Part shown: one piece after another, positions 1-6,373 of the stretch
Position numbering within the stretch: position 1 is the stretch's first letter
How the letters are laid out: the number at the start of each line of letters is the position of its first letter
Assembly: GCA_041685145.1 (NCBI GenBank)
Contig: JAWLGJ010000055.1
Location: 1 to 15,587 of the forward strand
Source: JAWLGJ01 sp041685145
GTDB taxonomy: Bacteria > Pseudomonadota > Alphaproteobacteria > Rhodospirillales > Magnetospirillaceae
DNA length: 15,587 nt
Reading direction: 5' to 3'
Program-made: the position numbers and the translations under genes
The notes under the pieces: model-generated
Database searches by the model: none
Seen by the model: the letters and a program-made list of their open reading frames with translations, nothing else
What the model was told of the DNA's origin: nothing

Positions 1-404
1 CGAGCCTGAACGACCTTTACACCGCCGTCGCCTGCATCGACCGCCTGGGCGGCGCGCTGGCCCAGGCCATGAACGGGCGGCCGCAACCGGCGGTGCACCT
101 GGGCCGCGAGGGGCGCCCACGGCTGGTCACCCGCCCGGTCACCTTCGCCGCCCTGCTGGACAGCGCCTTCGGCCCCATCCGGCAGTCGGCGCGGGACAAC
201 GTCAGCGTTCTCGTCCGCCTTGTGGACTGCCTTGCGGATCTGGCCGAGCTTACCGACAACCCCATCGCCCGCCAGGCACTGCGCCGACAGGCGACGATGG
301 TCGCCGCCACCGCCAAACGCGCCGCGACGCTAAGGCCCGAGCGTGCGATGGTGGCCGGAAAGCTGCGCAGGCTGCGCGCGGCGCTGAACGGCGCGCCGCC
401 CTGA
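1..404 (+). CDS. DUF2254 domain membrane protein, C-terminal fragment
   Basis: The open frame enters from the left edge (first full codon at 3) and stops at TGA 402-404. The visible 133 residues begin SLNDLYTAVACIDRLGGAL, which matches my recollection of the conserved C-terminal block of DUF2254 proteins (usually 'SPxxNDxxTAxxCIDxLG'). This is followed by the 'FAALLDSAFGPIRQSARDN' segment typical of the same family. DUF2254 proteins are predicted inner-membrane proteins with N-terminal transmembrane helices and a soluble C-terminal domain; their function is not established. The transmembrane part lies outside the window, so length and start cannot be judged. The tail ends in a basic stretch (KLRRLRAALNGAPP). 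It converges on fabH with only 12 bases between the stop codons. The family call rests on motif memory, not a search. Confidence 0.75.
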   Translation, partial: SLNDLYTAVACIDRLGGALAQAMNGRPQPAVHLGREGRPRLVTRPVTFAALLDSAFGPIRQSARDNVSVLVRLVDCLADLAELTDNPIARQALRRQATMVAATAKRAATLRPERAMVAGKLRRLRAALNGAPP

Positions 405-416
405 GCCCTACACGCC

Positions 417-1391
417 CTACATGCGGACCAGCGCCGATCCCCAGGTGAAGCCGCCGCCCATCGCCTCCAGCAGCACGAGTTGGCCCTCGCGGATGCGGCC
501 GTCGCCGACCGCCTCGGCCAGGGCCAGAGGAATCGAGGCGGCGGAGGTGTTGGCGTGGCGGTCGACCGTCACCACCACCCGCTCCAGGTCAAGGCCGAGC
601 TTGCGGGCGGTGCCGTCGATGATGCGACGGTTGGCCTGATGCGGCACCAGCCAGTCCACCGCCTCGGGACGCAGGCCGTTGGCCTCCAGCGCCTCCTGCA
701 CCACCGCCGCAAGCTTGGCGACGGCGTGCCGGAAAACCTCGCGCCCCTGCATCCGTAGGTGCCCGGCGGTGCCCGTCGAGGACGGGCCGCCGTCGACATA
801 CAACAGGTCGTGATAGCGCCCGTCGGAATGCAGATGCGTGGAGAGCACGCCCCGGTCCGCCACCGTGCCGTCGCCCTCGGCGCCACGCAGCACCACCGCG
901 CCGGCGCCGTCGCCGAACAGCACGCAGGTGGCGCGGTCGTCCCAGTCGAGAATGCGCGAGAAGGTTTCCGCGCCGATCACCAGCGCGTTGCCCGCCTGCC
1001 CCAGGCGGATGAAATTGTTTGCCGTCGCCAGGGCGTAGATGAAGCCGGAGCACACCGCCTGCACGTCGAAGGCCATGCCGTGCGTCATGCCCAATTCGGC
1101 CTGGACGCGGGTGGCGGTGGCAGGGAAGGTCTCGTCGGGGGTGGCCGTGGCCAGCACGATGAGGTCGAGATCGCTGCCGGTCATCGCCGCCGCCTCCAGC
1201 GCCCGGCGGGCGGCAGCCAGGGCGAGATTGGAGGTGGTTTCACCCTCGGCGGCGATGTGGCGCTGGCGAATGCCGGTGCGCTCGACGATCCAGTCGTCGG
1301 TGGTGTCGATGCGCCGCGCCAGTTCGGCGTTGGTCACCACCCGTTCCGGCAGGTAGGAGCCACAGCCGGCGATAAGCGCGCGTCGTGGCAT
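417..1391 (-). CDS. fabH: 3-oxoacyl-ACP synthase III (KAS III)
   Basis: FabH condenses acetyl-CoA (or another acyl-CoA) with malonyl-ACP and so starts type II fatty acid synthesis in the cytoplasm. The 324-residue product has the usual family length. The catalytic triad is visible: Cys114 in QAVCSGFIYA, His251 in VPHQANRRI and Asn281 in HANTSAAS. The FGDGAGAVVL block (159-168) and the C-terminal GGGFTWGSALVRM are also standard. The start ATG (1389-1391) shares one base with the plsX stop (TGATG). No Shine-Dalgarno is apparent, so translation is probably coupled to plsX. It is the last gene of the chaperone-yceD-rpmF-plsX-fabH unit. The ihfA gene that I remember following fabH in many alphaproteobacteria is absent here; a convergent DUF2254 gene lies there instead. 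Confidence 0.97.
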   Translation of the reverse strand: MPRRALIAGCGSYLPERVVTNAELARRIDTTDDWIVERTGIRQRHIAAEGETTSNLALAAARRALEAAAMTGSDLDLIVLATATPDETFPATATRVQAELGMTHGMAFDVQAVCSGFIYALATANNFIRLGQAGNALVIGAETFSRILDWDDRATCVLFGDGAGAVVLRGAEGDGTVADRGVLSTHLHSDGRYHDLLYVDGGPSSTGTAGHLRMQGREVFRHAVAKLAAVVQEALEANGLRPEAVDWLVPHQANRRIIDGTARKLGLDLERVVVTVDRHANTSAASIPLALAEAVGDGRIREGQLVLLEAMGGGFTWGSALVRM

Positions 1392-2437
1392 CAGCCGATG
1401 GCCGCCCGCGCGGGGGAGTGGTGGCCGTCATGCAGGCGGGTGAAGTCCTGCTTGATGCGTTCGTTGAAGCCCTTGCCCACCAGTTCGACGGCCACGCCGA
1501 TGGCATTGGCGAAGCCCAGCGCGTCGGTGCCGCCGTGGCTCTTGACGGCAATGCCGTTGAGGCCCAGGAACATGGCGCCGTTGTAGCGGCGCGGATCGGC
1601 GCGCATCTTCACCTTCTTCAGCGCCGGGCGCGCCAGCAGATAGACGAGGCGGCAGGTCAGCGAACTGGTGAAGGCTTCGCGCAGGAAACGGCTGTAGAGC
1701 TTGGCGGTGCCTTCCAACGTCTTCAGCGCCACATTGCCGGTGAAGCCGTCGGTCACCACCACGTCGACGGTGCCGGCGCCGATGTCGGTGCCTTCGACGA
1801 AGCCGTGGAAATGGATCGGCAACTGGCTGTTGCGCAGGATCTCGGCCGCCTCGCGCAGGGTGTCGTTGCCCTTCACCTCTTCCGAGCCGATGTTCAGCAG
1901 ACCGATGGTCGGCCGTTCCAGCCCCAGCACCGCGCGGGCGAACACCTCGCCCATCACGGCGAACTCGACGAGATTGTTGGCGTTGCACTCGACATTGGCG
2001 CCAAGGTCGAGCATCACCGTTTCGGCGCGCTCGGTCGGAAAGAAGCTGGCGATGGCCGGACGGTCGATGCCGGGCAGCGTGCGCAGGACGAATTTCGACA
2101 CCGCCATCAGCGCGCCGGTGTTGCCGGCCGAAACCACGGCACCGGCGGCGCCCTCGGCGACCGCCTCCACCGCCTTCCACATGCTGGTCTGGCGCCCGGT
2201 GCGCAGCACCTGCGAGGGCTTGTCGTCGTTGCGGACCACCGCCTCGGTGTGGCGGACGGTCACCCCGTCGTGAAGCTTGGCGCGCTCCAGCATGGGCGCG
2301 AGCTTGCGCTCGTCGCCGAAGAGCAGGAAGTCGACATTGCTAAACCGTTTCCTGGCGAGGCGCAGGCCGTCGACCACGATTTGCGGCGCGTGGTCGCCGC
2401 CCATTGCGTCCAGTGAAACCGTAAAGCGCGTGGTCAC
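1391..2437 (-). CDS. plsX: phosphate acyltransferase PlsX
   Basis: PlsX converts acyl-ACP and phosphate to acyl-phosphate, the donor used by PlsY to acylate glycerol-3-phosphate in phospholipid synthesis. The 348-residue product has the signature N-terminus VSLDAMGGDHAPQIVVDG and the family blocks SAGNTGALM, GANVECNANNLVEFAVMG, NIGSEEVKGN and DGFTGNVALKTLEG. The start is GTG (2437). It lies only two codons after an in-frame TAA, so no other upstream start is possible, and a weak GAGGG lies about 10 bases ahead of it. It is 50 bases downstream of rpmF and overlaps fabH by one base. The rpmF-plsX-fabH order is conserved across proteobacteria and links ribosome protein supply with lipid synthesis. 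Confidence 0.97.
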   Translation of the reverse strand: MTTRFTVSLDAMGGDHAPQIVVDGLRLARKRFSNVDFLLFGDERKLAPMLERAKLHDGVTVRHTEAVVRNDDKPSQVLRTGRQTSMWKAVEAVAEGAAGAVVSAGNTGALMAVSKFVLRTLPGIDRPAIASFFPTERAETVMLDLGANVECNANNLVEFAVMGEVFARAVLGLERPTIGLLNIGSEEVKGNDTLREAAEILRNSQLPIHFHGFVEGTDIGAGTVDVVVTDGFTGNVALKTLEGTAKLYSRFLREAFTSSLTCRLVYLLARPALKKVKMRADPRRYNGAMFLGLNGIAVKSHGGTDALGFANAIGVAVELVGKGFNERIKQDFTRLHDGHHSPARAAIG

Positions 2438-2487
2438 CTCGACTTAGCCCTCGTGCTGCCCCAGTGGGAAACGCGCCGTGCGCCGCC

Positions 2488-2676
2488 TCAGGCCGCGCTC
2501 TCGGCCTCGGCGATCACCTCGCGACCGGCATAATGGCCGCAGGATGCGCAGACATGATGGGGGCGCTTGAACTCGCCGCAATTCGGGCACTCGACATAGC
2601 TGCTTTGGCTGAGGGCGTCATGGGCGCGCCGCATGTCCCGACGCGACTTGGAGGTTTTCTTCTTGGGAACTGCCAT
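2488..2676 (-). CDS. rpmF: 50S ribosomal protein L32
   Basis: This is a small basic protein of the large ribosomal subunit. The 62-residue product starts MAVPKKKTSKSRRDMRRAHD, the classical L32 N-terminus. It carries four cysteines (30, 33, 43, 46) in a CPNC...CASC arrangement, so it is the zinc-binding form of L32. The acidic tail AEAES is slightly longer than in many homologues. The ATG at 2676 is clear; only a weak GAG-type Shine-Dalgarno is seen. It lies 84 bases after the DUF177/YceD gene, its usual partner, with a hairpin and T-run between them (see separate entry), and 50 bases before plsX. Zinc-independent L32 paralogues exist in some bacteria, but this copy has all four ligands. Confidence 0.98.
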   Translation of the reverse strand: MAVPKKKTSKSRRDMRRAHDALSQSSYVECPNCGEFKRPHHVCASCGHYAGREVIAEAESAA

Positions 2677-2726
2677 TGGTTCACACTCACATTGCGGGAT
2701 CGGCCGGAAAGGCAGCCTTCTTAGCC

Positions 2727-2754
2727 AAAAACGGCGGCGGGAGCAAGTGCCGCC
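2727..2754 (-). terminator. possible intrinsic terminator/attenuator between yceD and rpmF
   Basis: Read on the minus strand, six bases after the DUF177 stop there is a GGCGGC arm (2749-2754), a 10-base loop, a GCCGCC arm (2733-2738), one G and then five T (2727-2731). This has the form of an intrinsic terminator, but the stem is only 6 bp and the T-run is short. Because rpmF and plsX are downstream in the same direction, a full stop is unlikely; partial attenuation or an RNA processing site is more plausible. Confidence 0.4.
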
Positions 2755-2760
2755 TAGCGT

Positions 2761-3303
2761 TCAGCCGCCGCGCCTCTTCAGTTGCGCCAGCTTGGCGAAG
2801 GGGTTGGGACGCTCCGCGTCCTGCTCCGGGGCCCCGCCGACGCTGTAGCCGTCGAAGGCGACGCCGGGTTTGCGGGGAAACGGGTCGAGCGCCAGCGCAA
2901 GCTGTTCGGCCACCGCCTCGCCGATGTCGATGGCGCCGCCACGGATGGGTTCCGGCGGCTCCTCCTCGCCCATCTCGATGACCACCTCGGCCTCCTCCTG
3001 CCCGGCCTCGCCACCGAACAACAACTCGAAATCCTCTTCGACCCGCGCGGCGAAGGGCTCCAAGGATATCACGCAGGTCTGGACGACCTCGGCGGAAAGA
3101 TGCCCGGTGACCCGCGCCAGCCCCCCGTCGCCCACCCGCCGCAGGGTGACGTCGGCCCGCAGCGAGGGGATCTCGGGCAGATCGAAGCGCGCCGCCAGCG
3201 CCGCCCGCTCCGCCGGCGTCGCCTCGATGGCGGCGGCGCTGGCGGTCGTGCCAATCTTGTTGACCTCCACCCGGCGCGAGAATTCCGGCCTGACCTCATC
3301 CAT
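2761..3303 (-). CDS. yceD: DUF177 / YceD family protein
   Basis: This is a 180-residue cytoplasmic protein of the YceD/DUF177 family, whose bacterial members are linked to ribosomal RNA (23S) accumulation and are regularly encoded before rpmF. The start ATG at 3303 was chosen because the product then begins MDEVRPEFSRRVEVNKIG, which aligns with the family N-terminus. The frame is open further upstream, but there it only shadows the preceding gene. The diagnostic core is present: TCVISLEPFAARVEEDFELLF (residues 76-96) with Cys77, an acidic stretch EVVIEMGEEEPPEP, then the DIGEAVAEQLALALDPFPRKPG motif (126-147). The C-terminus NPFAKLAQLKRRGG is also typical. Its start overlaps the stop of the upstream chaperone gene by 8 bases (ATGGATGA), indicating coupled translation. 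Confidence 0.92.
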   Translation of the reverse strand: MDEVRPEFSRRVEVNKIGTTASAAAIEATPAERAALAARFDLPEIPSLRADVTLRRVGDGGLARVTGHLSAEVVQTCVISLEPFAARVEEDFELLFGGEAGQEEAEVVIEMGEEEPPEPIRGGAIDIGEAVAEQLALALDPFPRKPGVAFDGYSVGGAPEQDAERPNPFAKLAQLKRRGG

Positions 3304-3844
3304 CGGCGGGCACCGTCGGCTCGCCGAACCGCACCCGGCCGCGGGCCAATTCGGCGCCGTCCTGCCCGGCGAGGGCGGCGTCCTCGCGGCGCATATAGGC
3401 CACCACCGCCGCCACCTGGGCCGCGGTCGGCTCGGTCTTGCGGAACAGGTTGCGGCACAGCGCCGCCGCCAGCGTGGCGTCCTCCCCGGCCAGGCCCTCC
3501 TCATAGGCGGCAACCCGGCCGTAGAAGGCCTTGGCCATCCGCTTCACCTTCGGCCCGACGCCCATGTCGCCAACCCCCATTTCGCGGAGGCTCTGGTCCA
3601 TATCGGCAAACATGATGTCGAAAAGGGCCTGCGACAAGTCGCGCGCCGCCTCGCCGTCCCGCTTCAGGCGCCGCATGACCAGGAAGGCGTGCAGGGCGAT
3701 CAGGTCGAAGCGCCCGTCGATGGTGTCGGGGACGCCGCCCTCGGCATAGAAGGCCGGTTGGCGCGCCTGCGCCACCACCGCCTCGTAAAGCGCGCGGGCG
3801 GCGGGCAGGTGCGGCGAGCGTTGGAACAAACGGAATGGCAGCAT
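3296..3844 (-). CDS. ubiquinol-cytochrome c chaperone (CBP3-like) family protein
   Basis: This 182-residue protein resembles the ubiquinol-cytochrome c chaperone family (mitochondrial Cbp3/UQCC1), which in mitochondria helps make and assemble cytochrome b of the bc1 complex. Visible family features are the VPDTIDGRFDLIALHAFLVMRRL block (38-60) and LFDIMFADMDQSLREMGVGD (74-93), followed by the VGPKVKRMAKAFYGR helix (97-110). There is no signal peptide or membrane segment, so it should act in the cytoplasm or at the inner face of the membrane. The start at 3844 is supported by an AAGG about 8 bases upstream; longer upstream starts run into the promoter region. It is first in the operon and overlaps yceD by 8 bases. 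The family assignment is from motif recognition; the bacterial role is inferred. Confidence 0.85.
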   Translation of the reverse strand: MLPFRLFQRSPHLPAARALYEAVVAQARQPAFYAEGGVPDTIDGRFDLIALHAFLVMRRLKRDGEAARDLSQALFDIMFADMDQSLREMGVGDMGVGPKVKRMAKAFYGRVAAYEEGLAGEDATLAAALCRNLFRKTEPTAAQVAAVVAYMRREDAALAGQDGAELARGRVRFGEPTVPADG

Positions 3845-3874
3845 CGATCGACCTTGGTCCTGCACGCAGCGCCG

Positions 3875-3902
3875 TTGACAAGCCGCGGCCCCGGGGGGCA
3901 AT
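3875..3902 (+). promoter_or_regulatory. weak candidate promoter for bamE
   Basis: A perfect TTGACA (3875-3880) points toward bamE in the divergent region. The best -10 at 16-base spacing is only GGCAAT (3897-3902), 3 of 6 matches, and the spacer is extremely GC-rich. A start near 3909 would give a leader of about 70 bases. Reported because the gene needs a promoter here and no better hexamer pair is visible. Confidence 0.3.
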
Positions 3903-3915
3903 GTTTGGCCGACAA

Positions 3916-3944
3916 GATATGAAACGGCGGCGCCGCCCCGTCAA
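3916..3944 (-). promoter_or_regulatory. promoter for the chaperone-yceD-rpmF-plsX-fabH unit
   Basis: On the minus strand a TTGACG -35 (3939-3944) is separated by exactly 17 bases from a CATATC -10 (3916-3921). The -35 matches 5 of 6 bases of the sigma70-type consensus and the -10 matches 3 of 6, which is ordinary for a GC-rich alphaproteobacterium. Transcription would start near 3909 and leave a leader of about 65 bases before the ATG at 3844. No start-site data support this. Confidence 0.55.
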
Positions 3945-3981
3945 TGGCGTCGCCTTGCCAAGAGCCGGATACACGCCCGCA

Positions 3982-4434
3982 ATGCGAAGGAAGCTTGTGC
4001 CCTCCCTGCTCGTCCTCGGCCTCGCCGCCGGGCTGGCGGGCTGCATGGAGCCCTCGACGCACGGCAACCGCCCGCCGGTGTCGCGCCTGCAAGAGGTGAC
4101 GCCGGGGGTGCAGACGCGCGACGACATCTTGATGCTTCTGGGAAGCCCGTCGGTGGTTCCCGTCTATGGCGAAGACACCTGGTACTACGTCAGCAGCGTC
4201 ATGATGCCGCAGAGTTTCGACAATCCCGAGACCGTGGCGCGCGAGATCATCGCCGTCCGCTTCGACGAGGACGGCGTCGTCGCCGGTGTCGACACCCTCG
4301 ACCTCGCCGACGGCCAGGCGGTCGACCCGGTCGACCGCGAGACGCCGACACGCGGGCGCGAGATGACCATCCTCGAACAGGCGATCGGCAATCTCGGCCG
4401 CTTCAGCAGCCAGAGCGACGGCCCCGGCCTTTAG
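3982..4434 (+). CDS. bamE: outer membrane assembly lipoprotein BamE (SmpA/OmlA)
   Basis: BamE is a lipoprotein subunit of the BAM complex, which folds beta-barrel proteins into the outer membrane. The start at 3982 gives 150 residues beginning with a classic lipoprotein signal: basic MRRK, a hydrophobic stretch, then the lipobox LAGC with Cys21 as the lipidated residue. The mature part has the SmpA/OmlA core: RLQEVTPGVQTRDDILMLLGSPS (35-57), where the 'G-x-x-T-x-x-D/E-I-x-x-L-L-G-x-P' pattern is diagnostic, followed by GEDTWYYVSS (63-72) and a strand AREIIAVRFDEDGVVAGVD. An ATG at 3919 in the same frame would add an arginine-rich N-terminus and bury the signal peptide, so I reject it. No Shine-Dalgarno is obvious. 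It diverges from the chaperone operon and is followed by a strong terminator. Confidence 0.93.
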   Translation: MRRKLVPSLLVLGLAAGLAGCMEPSTHGNRPPVSRLQEVTPGVQTRDDILMLLGSPSVVPVYGEDTWYYVSSVMMPQSFDNPETVAREIIAVRFDEDGVVAGVDTLDLADGQAVDPVDRETPTRGREMTILEQAIGNLGRFSSQSDGPGL

Positions 4435-4460
4435 GCGACCCAGATTCACGACCGCAGAAG

Positions 4461-4490
4461 AAACGCCCGCCTCCTTGGAGGCGGGCGTTT
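4461..4490. terminator. bidirectional terminator hairpin between convergent genes
   Basis: A perfect 30-base palindrome has 14-base arms at 4461-4474 and 4477-4490 (AAACGCCCGCCTCC and its complement) with a two-base centre, so in practice about a 12-bp stem with a small loop. Arms beginning AAA and ending TTT give a short T-run after the stem on either strand. It lies 26 bases after the bamE stop and 36 bases past the stop of the convergent small membrane protein gene. Confidence 0.85.
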
Positions 4491-4526
4491 CCCGTTCGCG
4501 GCGATGGGTGGAGAGGAGATTGGGAG

Positions 4527-4859
4527 CTACGCCGCGCTTTCCCGCCGGGATCGAATCTCCCGCCGGGTTTGAGCCAACCTGCGCTGCAGGCCGATCTCAT
4601 GCAGGATCATGCTGACGGGGCGCACCAGCACCAGGCAGATGCCAAGCAAGACCAGCACCGCCCCCGCCTCGACGGACAGCGCCGCCTCGGCCGTCGTCCG
4701 CAAGGCACCCCAGCCCAGTGAAACCTCGCCCAGCCCCAGTTGGCGCAGCATCGTCGTGAAGGACAGCGCGTGCCACACGCCCGTCTCCAGCCACAGCCAG
4801 ACCTGGTAGCAAAGCTGGCTGAGGCCCATGACGATCATGGTGGCGCCGATGCGGGTCAT
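4527..4859 (-). CDS. small two-helix membrane protein, unrecognised
   Basis: I do not recognise the family. The start at 4859 is well supported: AGGAGG lies about 7 bases upstream. A longer frame exists but carries no such site. The 110-residue product has a hydrophobic segment at roughly 4-24 (IGATMIVMGLSQLCYQVWLWL), a loop containing GLGEVSLGWGALRTTAEAA, and a second hydrophobic segment at 61-79 (LSVEAGAVLVLLGICLVLV). It ends in a strongly basic tail (LQRRLAQTRREIRSRRESAA). By the positive-inside rule the C-terminal tail should face the cytoplasm. It appears to be a single-gene unit, 120 bases beyond cysS, with a CRP-like palindrome and a compatible -10 upstream. Function unknown. Confidence 0.75.
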   Translation of the reverse strand: MTRIGATMIVMGLSQLCYQVWLWLETGVWHALSFTTMLRQLGLGEVSLGWGALRTTAEAALSVEAGAVLVLLGICLVLVRPVSMILHEIGLQRRLAQTRREIRSRRESAA

Positions 4860-4913
4860 TGCGAGACCTCCTGAGATCACGCCCCCACTCTGCGCCGCGG
4901 CCGCGCGTTGCGC

Positions 4914-4929
4914 GGTGACGAAAGTCACA
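4914..4929 (-). promoter_or_regulatory. CRP/FNR-family-like operator upstream of the small membrane protein
   Basis: On the minus strand the bases read TGTGACTTTCGTCACC, matching 9 of the 10 half-site bases of the CRP consensus TGTGA-N6-TCACA. The centre is about 62 bases upstream of the ATG at 4859. A CAGAGT hexamer (4887-4892; 3 of 6 matches to TATAAT) lies at the spacing of a class II activated promoter, in which the site is centred at -41.5. That would give a leader of about 21 bases carrying the AGGAGG. Confidence 0.4.
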
Positions 4930-4979
4930 GGAGGTTGAGAAAAGGGCCAGTGCCGCCCGGCGAGGGCAGGCCCCGGAGC

Positions 4980-6362
4980 CTAGCCGCGCCGCCAGGTGGT
5001 GCCCTGGGCCGAATCTTCCAGGACAATGCCTTGGGCGGCCAGTTCGTCGCGGATGCGGTCGGCGGCGGCGAAGTCCCTGGCCTTGCGGGCGGCGGCGCGC
5101 TGGGCGATGCGGTCCTCGATGGCGGCGTCGTCGAGGGGCGCGCTGCCCGGCGGCCGCCACTTGAACCACGCTGCGGGCTCGTGCTGCAGCACCCCCAGCA
5201 GATCGCCGGCGGCCAGCAACGCCCCCTTGGCGCGGGCGCGGTCCAGGACCGTCGTCGCCTTGTTGAGGCGATGGGCCAGATCGTGCATCCGCGCGATGGC
5301 CTGGGGGGTGTTGAGGTCGTCCTCCAGCGCCGCCATCACCTCCGTCGGCGGCGCGTCGCGGCCCACCGGCTCGATATCGGCGGCGCCCTTCAGCGCCGTA
5401 TACAGCCGGTCCAGGGTCAGGCGCGCCTGGCGCAGCCCCTCCTGGGTCCAGTCGAAGGGGCGGTGGTAATGCGTGCCCAGCATCGCCATGCGGATGGCCT
5501 CGCCGGGCTCGCGGTCGAGCAGGTCGCGCAGGGTGATGAAATTGCCCAGCGACTTGGACATCTTCTCGCCCTCGACCATGACATAGCCGTTGTGCAGCCA
5601 GTAGCGGGCGAAGGTGTGGTGCCCGTGGGCGCAGGTGCTTTGGGCGATCTCGTTCTCGTGGTGAGGAAAGATCAGATCCTGGCCGCCGCCGTGGATGTCG
5701 AAGCTCTCGCCCAGATAGCGGCTGGACATCGCCGAGCATTCGATGTGCCAGCCGGGCCGCCCCCGCCCCCAGGGGCTGTCCCAGCCCGGCAGGTCGTCGG
5801 AAGAGGGCTTCCACAGCACGAAATCGGCCGGATGGCGCTTATAGGGCGCCACCTCGACGCGGGCGCCCGCCACCATCTCGTCGAGCGTGCGGCCCGACAG
5901 CCGACCGTATTCGGCCATCGCCGGAACGTGAAAGAGCACATGCCCCTCGGCCTCGTAGGCGCAGTCCGCCGCCAGCAGACGCTCGATCATGGCGATCATG
6001 CCGGCGATGTGGGCGGTGGCGCGCGGTTCCACCGTCGGCTCCAGCGCGCCCAATTCGGCGACGTCGGCGTGGAACAGCTCGATGGTGCGTTCGGTCAGCG
6101 CGGCGATGGGTTCGCCCTGCTCGCGGGCGCGGGCGTTGATCTTGTCGTCGACGTCGGTGATGTTGCGGACATAAACGACGTCGGGATACAGCCGCCGCAG
6201 CAGCCGGAACAGCACGTCGAAGACGATGATCGGCCGCGCGTTGCCGATGTGGATGCGGTCATAGACGGTGGGGCCGCAAACATACATGCCCACCCGCGCC
6301 GGATCGAGGGGCTCGAAGGCCGCCTTCCTGCGGGTCAGGGTGTTGTACAGAACCAGCGCCAC
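4980..6362 (-). CDS. cysS: cysteinyl-tRNA synthetase
   Basis: CysRS charges tRNA-Cys with cysteine in the cytoplasm. The GTG start at 6362 was chosen because the product begins (V)ALVLYNTLTRRKAAFEPLDP, as in the family, and a G-rich Shine-Dalgarno (AGGGGGG) precedes it. The length is 460 residues, essentially that of the E. coli enzyme. The class I motifs are HIGN at 38-41 and KMSKS at 267-271. Zinc ligands expected in CysRS are present: Cys29 in YVCGPTVYD, Cys209 in HIECSAM, and His234/Glu238 in PHHENE. Aminoacyl-tRNA discrimination by zinc is therefore intact. It is the last gene of the nadE-gltX-cysS unit, 11 bases after the gltX stop. No T-box or other leader is seen. Confidence 0.97.
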   Translation of the reverse strand: MALVLYNTLTRRKAAFEPLDPARVGMYVCGPTVYDRIHIGNARPIIVFDVLFRLLRRLYPDVVYVRNITDVDDKINARAREQGEPIAALTERTIELFHADVAELGALEPTVEPRATAHIAGMIAMIERLLAADCAYEAEGHVLFHVPAMAEYGRLSGRTLDEMVAGARVEVAPYKRHPADFVLWKPSSDDLPGWDSPWGRGRPGWHIECSAMSSRYLGESFDIHGGGQDLIFPHHENEIAQSTCAHGHHTFARYWLHNGYVMVEGEKMSKSLGNFITLRDLLDREPGEAIRMAMLGTHYHRPFDWTQEGLRQARLTLDRLYTALKGAADIEPVGRDAPPTEVMAALEDDLNTPQAIARMHDLAHRLNKATTVLDRARAKGALLAAGDLLGVLQHEPAAWFKWRPPGSAPLDDAAIEDRIAQRAAARKARDFAAADRIRDELAAQGIVLEDSAQGTTWRRG

Positions 6363-6373
6363 GCGGCCCCCCT

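Noticed and set aside
3919..3981. Earlier ATG start for bamE at 3919
   Set aside because: It would place an arginine-rich extension before an otherwise textbook lipoprotein signal peptide and overlaps the opposing promoter.
4929..4940. AGGAGG on the plus strand at 4929-4934 as a ribosome binding site
   Set aside because: No plausible plus-strand gene starts after it; the region is antisense to cysS and its 3' end.
6363..6373. T-box or other tRNA-sensing leader for cysS or gltX
   Set aside because: Only 11 bases separate gltX and cysS, gltX overlaps nadE, and the nadE leader is predicted at about 26 bases, leaving no room for such an element.
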